Origin: UBA11606 sp964504305
GTDB taxonomy: Bacteria; Actinomycetota; Acidimicrobiia; Acidimicrobiales; Aldehydirespiratoraceae
Assembly: GCA_964504305.1 (NCBI GenBank)
Contig: CAZDEB010000003.1
Coordinates: 124,001-188,000 of the forward strand
DNA length: 64,000 nt
Direction of reading: 5' to 3'
In this document: one piece after another, positions 53,058 to 59,641 of the stretch
Position numbering within the stretch: position 1 is the stretch's first letter
Layout of the letters: each line of letters starts with the position of its first letter
The notes under the pieces: model-generated
What the model was told of the DNA's origin: nothing
What the model saw: the letters and a program-made list of their open reading frames with translations, nothing else
The model's database searches: none
Position numbers and translations under genes: made by a program

Positions 53058-54337
53058 GCGGCCTCTCCTTTCGAGATGTCGTTGATGACGACGGTGTGGA
53101 TCCATGACGGCACATCGTCAGGGTTTGTGTAATGCCCGAGCAAGGCAGCGATCACCGGGATCTTGGGGGTGTGTTTGGGCCAGTCGACCTCGCCGTCGGT
53201 GATCACCACAACGAGGTCGGCTCGACCCTGTTGGGCAGCCTCGATGCCGGGGGTCATGTCGCTGCCGCCGCCGCCGTCGAGAACAACATCGTCAGAGTTG
53301 CGGGCGTGCACGACCGCGTTGACTTCGGTGTCACACGCGATCACCGGCACACCTTCGCCGCTCGTGACCGTGGCAAGGAGCTGGTCGACCTGGTCCAGCG
53401 CGCTGCGTAGATCAATGGAGGCCATTGAGCCCGACGTGTCGATCACGATCGCCGGCCGCAACTCGATTCCTCTCAGGCGAGGCAGCAGCACCCGGGCGGG
53501 ACTGCGCCGGCTGGGACGCCGGTAGCAGTAGTCAGAAGCACCAACGATCCGACGCTTCGCCTGGCGGATGTGACGGGCGAGAACCCGTCGCCAATCCACC
53601 TTCTTGACCGCGGTGGACTGTTCGGCCCAGCGAGCGGCGTGGCCAGGCACCCGACCCTTATGGCTGGCCACTTCGGCCGCGGTCTCTTCTCGCAGGATTT
53701 GGATTCGGGCTTCGCTGAGCCCCGGACTGTCAGCTACGTCGGCGATCATCTCCCCGGTTAACGCCGGACAGTCGCACCCACCCGCTGCCTTGTTGTGTTC
53801 GAAGCGGCTGGCGCCATCGGCTTCGTCGGGGTCTGTCGGGCCTTCACCGCTTTCGGTTTCCTCCGGCGGTTGTGGGCGAAGCTGGCCGGCGTACCACTCC
53901 GCGGCGCGACCATCGGGCCAGCCGAACGCCGCTGCGGTCGGTAGATCGTCGGGAAGTTCGAGGTCGGTGAGATCGTCATCGATCTCGCAGTCACAGGCCA
54001 CCGCCCACGACTCGCCACCGATCACCGGTATCCAGTCACGGCCACGATCAGCGTGGCCCCGAAGTAGATGCTCCAGGCCGTGAACGATCCGGGCCGCTAG
54101 AACCGCTACTGGCTCGTCGTTGATCGTTTCGTTCCACCAGAGCCGGCCTGCGGTGTCCACCGTGACGTACCTGGTGTCGCCGTCGGGGCTGCGGGTTGGT
54201 TCCAACGCAAACAATGCAGCCGAGTAGTACGGACGTGCAGTTGCGGCCACGAGACGGGCCGCTGCGACCCGAGTCAACGACTCACGATCGTCCCGGCGCT
54301 TGCCCGCAGCCACGCTCGTGACTCCTGGCGCTGTCAT
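53054..54337 (-). CDS. VWA protein with DUF2201-like N-terminal domain
   Basis: 427 residues. The N-terminal half has RIVHGLEHLLRGHADR (His86, His90, His95), a degenerate version of the HExxH helix of the DUF2201 putative metallopeptidase domain, with Gly in place of Glu. A Pro/Glu/Asp-rich linker spans about 150-175. The C-terminal VWA domain has an intact MIDAS, AIVIDTSGSM with Asp300, Ser302, Ser304, and later GGGSDMTPGIEAA and VVVITDGEVDWP. Such proteins are regular partners of MoxR-type ATPases; here the ATPase gene lies immediately upstream with a 4-nt overlap. Confidence 0.88.
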   Translation of the reverse strand: MTAPGVTSVAAGKRRDDRESLTRVAAARLVAATARPYYSAALFALEPTRSPDGDTRYVTVDTAGRLWWNETINDEPVAVLAARIVHGLEHLLRGHADRGRDWIPVIGGESWAVACDCEIDDDLTDLELPDDLPTAAAFGWPDGRAAEWYAGQLRPQPPEETESGEGPTDPDEADGASRFEHNKAAGGCDCPALTGEMIADVADSPGLSEARIQILREETAAEVASHKGRVPGHAARWAEQSTAVKKVDWRRVLARHIRQAKRRIVGASDYCYRRPSRRSPARVLLPRLRGIELRPAIVIDTSGSMASIDLRSALDQVDQLLATVTSGEGVPVIACDTEVNAVVHARNSDDVVLDGGGGSDMTPGIEAAQQGRADLVVVITDGEVDWPKHTPKIPVIAALLGHYTNPDDVPSWIHTVVINDISKGEAA

Positions 54338-55443
54338 GCCGCCACCAGCGACACACCAGACAGGGTGAGCACCTCGCCCAACACACCGATGCCTTTCGGC
54401 GCTTCTGCATCGACGGGCTGGCATTTGACGAGTAGATGAGCAGCTCGCACTGCCAGGTCCTCGTTGGTCGAGGCCACCCTGACACACACGGCTGCGGCTT
54501 CGCTCCACCGCTCGGGACGGGTGCTGGCGACTGCGCACACCGCGCCCAGCACCGCCCACAGGCCATCAGAGGTGGTCGGAAGTTCGACTCCATCGGCGTC
54601 ATCGAGCACATCGTCAGTGGCGGGAAGATCGGCTTGATCGAGCCAGGCCAGCAACTCCCACGCCGCGCCCTCACCGACCAGGCCACCGACCAACACCAAC
54701 CGGACCGATTCATCGAGACCCGCAGCATCACAGGCCGCAAGCACCCGGGCGGTCTGCTCCCACGACCGCGGGGACGCCCACCCGCGAAGCTCATCGGAGT
54801 AGTCATTGTCGGGTAGGTCATGACACAGATCGCGGCGCCGATCCAGAAACGCCCCAATCCGGGCCTGATGCTCCACGACCCCATCGGTCCACCAGTCGGG
54901 CACGATCTCGGCGTCGATGGTCGGCCAAGCGCCGCTGAAACCGGCGACGACAGTGTCAACGTCCAGCGCCCAATCGATGTGGCAGAACCGGTTCGCCAAC
55001 GGGGCGCTCAACTCGAAGGCCCCTACCGCCTGATCGGTGGGGTTCGCTGCTGCAACGATCGACACGCCGTCCCCGAGGGGCAACTCGCCCACGACACGAT
55101 CGAGCACGACCCGCAACAGAGCCGACTGCACCGCCGGCGGGGCGAGGCTGATCTCGTCGAGAAACAACACCCCCTGGCCCGCTTCGGCCAGGCGTCGTGC
55201 CCACGCCGGCTCAGCGAAACGTACGCTGCCGTCGTCCTGGACTACCGGAAGACCCGAGAAGTCCGTTGGTTCGTGAAGAGCTGCCAGCACCGTCTCGATG
55301 TGACGACCCGCCGCGGCTGCAGCCCCCCCGATGCTTGATGTCTTGCCGGTGCCGGGAGCACCCCACAACAACACCGGAGTGTTGGTGGCGATACAAACGG
55401 CAACAGCCTGAATATTCGTGTGAGTACGAGTGGTGTTCATCAT
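54334..55443 (-). CDS. MoxR-type AAA+ ATPase of the island
   Basis: 369 residues. Walker A is LLWGAPGTGKTSS (28-35), followed by HEPTDFSGLPVVQDDG; Walker B is GVLFLDEI (91-98), with IVAAANPTDQAVGAFELSAP and LANRFCHIDW as sensor-1 and arginine-finger regions, and a helical C-terminal domain. It is different in sequence from the chromosomal MoxR at 37992. It is likely a remodeller acting with the VWA protein. The two first codons are both ATG; about 147 upstream in-frame residues are rejected as non-coding. Confidence 0.92.
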   Translation of the reverse strand: MMNTTRTHTNIQAVAVCIATNTPVLLWGAPGTGKTSSIGGAAAAAGRHIETVLAALHEPTDFSGLPVVQDDGSVRFAEPAWARRLAEAGQGVLFLDEISLAPPAVQSALLRVVLDRVVGELPLGDGVSIVAAANPTDQAVGAFELSAPLANRFCHIDWALDVDTVVAGFSGAWPTIDAEIVPDWWTDGVVEHQARIGAFLDRRRDLCHDLPDNDYSDELRGWASPRSWEQTARVLAACDAAGLDESVRLVLVGGLVGEGAAWELLAWLDQADLPATDDVLDDADGVELPTTSDGLWAVLGAVCAVASTRPERWSEAAAVCVRVASTNEDLAVRAAHLLVKCQPVDAEAPKGIGVLGEVLTLSGVSLVAA

Positions 55444-55526
55444 GATTGGACTCCGGTTTCGTATTGCAGATTGAGGTGCGGAAATGGCCCTGTTGTTGTT
55501 GACTCCGTCGGGTATGTGACTGCCAT

Positions 55527-55748
55527 TCAGCTGACGATCCGCAGGTGCGGTTGGGCATCGAACTGGGTGGCGTCGAACAGTGACAGTTGGTTGTTGCAGG
55601 GTGCTGCGGGTGGCACGTCGCTGACACGGTCGATGAGGGTGTCGATGTGGTCGATCCGGCCGGTGATGGTGACCTGTTCGCCGTCGGCGGCGACGGTCAG
55701 GTTCTGCTGGTTGAGGGCGGCTGCTATGCGGACTGCGTTGCTGTTCAT
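55527..55748 (-). CDS. Small protein with a clamp-binding QLSLF motif
   Basis: 73 residues: an N-terminal alpha/beta-like part (AVRIAAALNQQNLTVAADGE, then VTITGRIDHIDTLIDRVSDV) and a flexible tail containing NNQLSLFDAT at residues 52-61. QLSLF (54-58, bases 55575-55589) is an exact match to the bacterial sliding-clamp-binding consensus QL[SD]LF. It is the first gene of the operon that ends with the clamp-like protein, 83 nt before the MoxR gene, with an AGGAAA Shine-Dalgarno. It may tether the machine to the host DnaN or to the element's own clamp-like protein. Confidence 0.78.
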   Translation of the reverse strand: MNSNAVRIAAALNQQNLTVAADGEQVTITGRIDHIDTLIDRVSDVPPAAPCNNQLSLFDATQFDAQPHLRIVS

Positions 55749-55849
55749 CTTGTTTCCTGGGTCGTTTGGTTTGGTTCTTGCTAGGTAAGGCGTCGGTTTT
55801 GATCCCTTTGGACAGGTTTGGAGAAGAAATCCGCAGAAACCTTCGGAAT

Positions 55850-55884
55850 GTGCCTCCTGGAGGGGTCTGGTGGGACGGAGGCAC
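55850..55884. repeat. Inverted repeat, possible operator
   Basis: 8-bp perfect arms GTGCCTCC and GGAGGCAC separated by 19 nt, about 100 nt upstream of the 73-aa gene. No T run follows, so a terminator is less likely than a binding site. Confidence 0.45.
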
Positions 55885-55898
55885 TCGGCCCCTGCGGC

Positions 55899-55952
55899 TC
55901 AGCTGACGATCCGCAGGTGTGGGTGGGCGTCGTGGCCGAGATGCCTAACCAT
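55899..55952 (-). pseudogene. Degenerate copy of the 73-aa gene 3' end
   Basis: The minus strand encodes MVRHLGHDAHPHLRIVS and a stop, matching DAQPHLRIVS and the stop of the 73-aa protein. A 21-nt stretch is identical between 55899-55919 and 55527-55547. Only the tail remains; the QLSLF motif is not included. It suggests an earlier tandem copy. Confidence 0.55.
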
Positions 55953-56146
55953 CCATGTGCCCAAGTCTCACGGCCGGCTGCCCCCCCTCTTGTTCTGTAC
56001 ACCACAGCCGTGACAGCACACGCGACATGCCGGCCGTTCGAAGCTCCCAAGAGGACAGATGGATTGAACCGTTAATGGCGGGCGGCGTCATGAGCGTTCA
56101 GGTCGGCTCAAAGGGCGCTCGGCAGCGTAAGTGGACGTCGTAAGCG

Positions 56147-57661
56147 CTAGTTGGACTGGCGGAACAGGCCGGCTTGGATTCGCTCGGCGAGGAAGGGAGG
56201 ATCGTGGTCCCAAAACTTGCGTTCTTCTGCCCAGCTTTGGGTGAGTGCTCCCGCTAGCCGCTCAAGCTCGGACTCTGCGGTGGGCATCTCGATCAGGGAG
56301 TGCTCCCCCCACGGCTCAAGGTCAGCGCGCCACCCAGGCGCTTCATACATGTCGTCTACGGCTGGAGGCTCGAAGACAGGCGGCGAGATCATCGGAGGGT
56401 CCGGCATGCGGTGTTCGGGCGGAACAAGGCCCATCTGGCATGCCAGCCATGCGCGGTCGGGATCGCCGGCCTGCTTCCATAGTGAGGCGATTTCTAGCCA
56501 AGCATCTCTGTCGGTCTTGCCGGCGCGAACAGACCCGGCGTGTCGTCCGGCTTGGGCTGAAGCACGCAGCCACACCTCTGGTTGTTCCAGGTGAGGAGTA
56601 TCTGTCAGCACAAACTGTGGGACGGTTTGAGGAGCGAGCACAAGCGCGGCCGACCCGCTGCACTCGTCGAGCCAACGAATCGGAGCCATCGCAACCAGCG
56701 AGTCTTGCTCGTCGTACGCCTTCATCCAGAGTTCGAGGCCGTTGACTCCGGGGCCAACGACGCGGATGCGAGACCGCCACTGTCCGGACTGATGGCCCAC
56801 GGTTGAGACTTGTAGATCATTCCTACGAAGGGTGCCAGCGACCTTTGTCCTCCCTGACCGGAAGTTAGCGGCCCGTTCGTGAACCTCGCCGCACTGGGGC
56901 TTGGAACGTTGGAGAGCGTCCACGCCGGCGACTAGGTCAGCGCGAGCCTCGGTGTCAAGATCGACAGTCGGACGAGAGTGGAACGTCTCTGGAACCTCTG
57001 AATCCCAATCTGGGTCGTGAGTGAGACTGGCACGAAGCGCAGATCCGGTCGATCGAAGCAGAGACAGCACGGGACTGAGCTGCGCCTTGAGTTTTACTAG
57101 CTCCATCTGTGATGGCGGATAGCCGCGAAGGCCGGAGCCGTCCGCCGCCTCCGCTGCGATGAATGCGTAGTCGTCGATGGATCTACTCACGTAGTCCGCT
57201 ATGTATGAGTAGAGATCGCTGGACACCAACTGCGGCTCGGGAGACGGCGGGGCGAATCCCTCTTGGGGCTCGACGAGTGCAGCGCAGGCCTCAGCTGCCC
57301 GGAGCTGAGGAAAGCGCAGCACAACGTTCAACGTGGCCTGTGCGAGGTCCACGGCCCATACATAGGCCGTGACGGTGCCAGGTGCAGCATCTCTGAAATA
57401 GTCGGCAGCCACGATCCACCGCCCTAACTCCATTGCTTCCACGCCCTGGACTAGAGCAGAATCCGGGTCGCTGACCGAAATGTCGGGCCAAATACTCTTG
57501 GCCAGAGCGATACCGGCGCTGTCGTTGGGAGCGTGGAGTCCGGTGATGACCCTCGGGTTGGCGCGGTCCGCTTCCACCCAAATGTCTCCTGCGAACTCGA
57601 ACGCAACACTTCCCGCCACGCCACCGGGCAGGACGATGTCGATCGCGTCCATCTCACTCAT
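56147..57661 (-). CDS. Unknown 504-aa island protein
   Basis: I do not recognise it. It appears soluble, with no signal peptide or membrane helix. The N-terminus (DAIDIVLPGGVAGSVAFEFA) looks beta-rich, the middle is helical (MELGRWIVAADYFRDAAPG), and residues about 270-380 look beta-rich again (GQWRSRIRVVGPGVNGLELW). The region TDRDAWLEIASLWKQAGDPD is followed by RAWLACQMGLVPPEH, resembling a tetratricopeptide-type helix pair. The start codon overlaps the end of the sigma-like gene by 8 nt, so the two are co-translated. Confidence 0.72.
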   Translation of the reverse strand: MSEMDAIDIVLPGGVAGSVAFEFAGDIWVEADRANPRVITGLHAPNDSAGIALAKSIWPDISVSDPDSALVQGVEAMELGRWIVAADYFRDAAPGTVTAYVWAVDLAQATLNVVLRFPQLRAAEACAALVEPQEGFAPPSPEPQLVSSDLYSYIADYVSRSIDDYAFIAAEAADGSGLRGYPPSQMELVKLKAQLSPVLSLLRSTGSALRASLTHDPDWDSEVPETFHSRPTVDLDTEARADLVAGVDALQRSKPQCGEVHERAANFRSGRTKVAGTLRRNDLQVSTVGHQSGQWRSRIRVVGPGVNGLELWMKAYDEQDSLVAMAPIRWLDECSGSAALVLAPQTVPQFVLTDTPHLEQPEVWLRASAQAGRHAGSVRAGKTDRDAWLEIASLWKQAGDPDRAWLACQMGLVPPEHRMPDPPMISPPVFEPPAVDDMYEAPGWRADLEPWGEHSLIEMPTAESELERLAGALTQSWAEERKFWDHDPPFLAERIQAGLFRQSN

Positions 57662-58409
57662 GAACGACCCAGTCCAAAACATCATCGAGCCCAATTTCGA
57701 GCCCGAAGTCGTAAACATTGTCCCGAGCTCGATCGAGGCGTTTGTAGAGGACGGTTTGGCTGTTATCGGTGCTCAGTACGTCTGGTGCCGCCAGCCAGTA
57801 CGCCGCTGACACTCCATCGGGAGCCTCTGTCGGTCGGCGGTCGCCGTCGAATGGATCAGCAACAGCGATAATCTCATTGAGAATCGCTGCTGCGTACTGA
57901 GCGGGGGTACGAAACATCGCATTGGCCGGGCCAGCCGGGTAGCTCCCCAACGACTCTGCAATCACCTTTCGCATTCCTCCGACGATCTCCGCCATGGCGA
58001 ACTCCACGGCTCGCTCATGCTCGACGGAGTTCCCATCAACCAGGTCCTCATACGTCCCCAGATCTCTGAGCGAATCGGCGCTTACGACGTATCCGACTTG
58101 GGCTCCCCGGCGCCGAGCCTTGTGGTGAATGGTCTTCGCCGCGTTGGTGATCGCCCTCATCGCGTAGTGCTCAGGCTCTTCTATTACTTGGCCCTCATCG
58201 ATCCTGCGCTGCGTGTCCGCTATCGCATCCCAGACTAGATCGTCACCATCGAACGAGGGATCTCTTCTACGTGCAAGCTGGGCCTTAGCGTGTGCTGTGG
58301 CATCTTGAAGCCACTGCTCGCTCCAAAATTGAATATCTCTGTTCGATCCCCGGCCTGCCCGACCCGCCATGTGCGTCCGCCCCGCTACTCCGCCAACTTG
58401 CACGGTCAT
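57654..58409 (-). CDS. Degenerate sigma-70-like regulator of the island
   Basis: 251 residues. Residues about 40-105 (DGDDLVWDAIADTQRRIDEG, then EEPEHYAMRAITNAAKTIHH, KARRRG) follow the spacing of sigma region 2 of ECF factors, with the basic helix near 95-102. A C-terminal segment (SQTVLYKRLDRARDNV) could be a region 4 recognition helix. The region between (AEIVGGMRKVIAESLGSY) is unlike known factors. It is likely a DNA-binding or polymerase-binding regulator rather than a standard sigma; the assignment is moderate. The ATG at 58409 follows AAGGGCG. Confidence 0.55.
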   Translation of the reverse strand: MTVQVGGVAGRTHMAGRAGRGSNRDIQFWSEQWLQDATAHAKAQLARRRDPSFDGDDLVWDAIADTQRRIDEGQVIEEPEHYAMRAITNAAKTIHHKARRRGAQVGYVVSADSLRDLGTYEDLVDGNSVEHERAVEFAMAEIVGGMRKVIAESLGSYPAGPANAMFRTPAQYAAAILNEIIAVADPFDGDRRPTEAPDGVSAAYWLAAPDVLSTDNSQTVLYKRLDRARDNVYDFGLEIGLDDVLDWVVHE

Positions 58410-58458
58410 TGTATCGCCCTTGGCGAAACGGCACAATGCTCAGCGCCGATTGCCGAAG

Positions 58459-58821
58459 CTATTGAGCGGGAGGTGAGGGGCCCCCATCTGCGAGGCCGCG
58501 GCCTCCGGGCGGCGTGTTTGCCAGGCCGCCCGTCAAGGGTGCAGTCGCTGCGAGGCTCCTCATGACCGAGAGCCCTCCATGAACAACGCCGAACACAAGA
58601 GTGGAGGTTTCCACAATGGCGAGCGGCAAGCGCGAGTCCATTCTTAGCAAGAGAAGCGCCACCGCCACGACGACGCCGATCCAAGGAAACGCGATGCTGC
58701 TAATCAGCACCACGATGGTTCCCACGAATGCGCCGAACGCGGTTGCGCACCCGTGCTTGCGCTCCCCCAGCCACTCGAGGATTCGTACCAGTCCGCGCAA
58801 CATCTGGATGCCAAAACACAC
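58459..58821 (-). CDS. Small island membrane protein
   Basis: About 120 residues with hydrophobic helices at CFGIQMLRGLVRIL, TAFGAFVGTIVVLISSIAFP with WIGVVVAVALLLL, and VETSTLVFGVVHGGLSVM, so probably three to four membrane passes. The start is uncertain: GTG at 58821 is used here; the frame is open to an ATG at 58959 but those 46 codons look non-coding. It lies 49 nt before the sigma-like gene on the same strand. Membrane protein plus sigma-like gene recalls anti-sigma pairs, but no anti-sigma motif is visible. Confidence 0.5.
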   Translation of the reverse strand: MCFGIQMLRGLVRILEWLGERKHGCATAFGAFVGTIVVLISSIAFPWIGVVVAVALLLLRMDSRLPLAIVETSTLVFGVVHGGLSVMRSLAATAPLTGGLANTPPGGRGLADGGPSPPAQ

Positions 58822-59367
58822 TAAGAACAGGAAGTGCCAGCGAACGTCTCCTTTCGGTTGCCAGAGTCCGCTATCAGAGCACCGCCGAGGGCGAAGGTTG
58901 CCGCGCCGGTCGCGAGGTCGCGGCGGAGCGGATCCCCCCGGATCCAGCGCAAGTCCCATAGAGGGATTGGCCAGCGTCTGGCTTCTGTTTGGAGCGTCAG
59001 TTGATCGGTCAAGTGGGCTCCATCCCAGTACCTGGGCCAGGGACGCGGACGAGTGGGATACTGCTCGCTGGCGTCGCTTCGCCTCCGCTCATCCTCGCTC
59101 CCGTCATGGCCCAACCGTCAGAGTCCGGTCATCTACCAATTGCATCATCGACCCAACAATCGGCTGACCCTGGAGTCAGCCGCCGTAGGCACTACCGGTC
59201 CCAGCGGCTTTGGTGCGCATGCCACATCAGCGGAGGGTCGCCACGTTGTCCACCGATTGCTCGACCGCGTGGATCATGCGTAACCAGCGGGCTCAGTGTG
59301 GGTTTGGGAGCGTCGGATCATCAGAGTCAAAGACACCTACATGGCGACCGAGTACGAATCGAAGAGG
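58822..59367. other. Right arm of the island, no supported gene
   Basis: 546 nt between the membrane gene and the right repeat. Open frames on both strands lack convincing starts and composition. It contains an ATG at 59341 whose frame runs through the right repeat; see the finding on the circular junction. Confidence 0.5.
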
Positions 59368-59445
59368 CCCGTGTGGCATGGGACCCCGTGGCCCCCGAGT
59401 TCGGCTCCTTCGGCCCCGCATCCTGAGCCCCCGCTTCCTGAGTCC
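59368..59445 (+). repeat. Right direct repeat (attR-like)
   Basis: 78 bases identical to 47913-47990; here the rsfS 3' end has no gene in front of it. A 14-nt partial duplication (TGCGTCCTGAGTCC) follows before the shared AAAACTGCC. Confidence 0.93.
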
Positions 59446-59459
59446 TGCGTCCTGAGTCC

Positions 59460-59498
59460 AAAACTGCCAAGACCCCCGCTTTGAGGCGGAGGTCTTGG
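59460..59498 (-). terminator. Terminator of tRNA-Ala, facing rsfS
   Basis: On the minus strand CCAAGACC, one mismatch, CCGC, loop, GCGG, mismatch, GGTCTTGG, then CAG and TTTT. It lies 9 nt after the tRNA. It probably served as the terminator for the convergent rsfS as well before the island inserted. Confidence 0.75.
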
Positions 59499-59507
59499 GT
59501 CACAGAG

Positions 59508-59580
59508 TGGAGCTAAGGGGAATTGAACCCCTGACCTCTTCCATGCCATGGAAGCGCTCTACCAACTGAGCTATAGCCCC
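59508..59580 (-). tRNA. tRNA-Ala(GGC)
   Basis: Minus-strand cloverleaf: acceptor GGGGCTA with TAGCTCC, D arm GCTCAGTTGGTAGAGC, anticodon stem CTTCC-ATGGCAT-GGAAG with anticodon GGC, T arm with GGTTCAATTCC, discriminator A. CCA is not encoded. TACGAT (59599-59594) lies 13 nt upstream of the 5' end as a possible -10. Confidence 0.95.
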
Positions 59581-59641
59581 GTGTTGAGGCCACGATCGTA
59601 CCAGCGCGAAACGTGGGCGCCACCCTCCCCCGACGTGAGGT

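Larger units (their letters stand above)
55749..56146. other. Upstream region of the clamp-like operon
   Basis: 398 nt with no full gene. It holds an inverted repeat (GTGCCTCC at 55850-55857, GGAGGCAC at 55877-55884, 19-nt spacer) and a short degenerate copy of the 3' end of the 73-aa gene. The operon promoter should lie here; no clear -10/-35 pair was found. Confidence 0.55.
47913..59445. mobile_element. 11.5-kb integrated island in the 3' end of rsfS
   Basis: Both edges are a perfect 78-bp direct repeat (47913-47990 and 59368-59445) containing the rsfS 3' end. A further AAAACTGCC follows each copy, after a 14-nt insertion in the right copy. A tyrosine recombinase remnant lies just inside the left repeat. 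All cargo genes run leftward, opposite to rsfS, and none of them belongs to the core families seen on either side. Right of the island are the tRNA-Ala terminator and gene, so the target was the rsfS/tRNA-Ala convergent junction. The integrase is broken, so the island is probably fixed unless helped in trans. Confidence 0.88.

Noticed and set aside
58601..59167. 188-aa plus-strand frame in the right part of the island
   Set aside because: It is antisense to the small membrane protein and rich in Ser, Arg and Pro without domain features.
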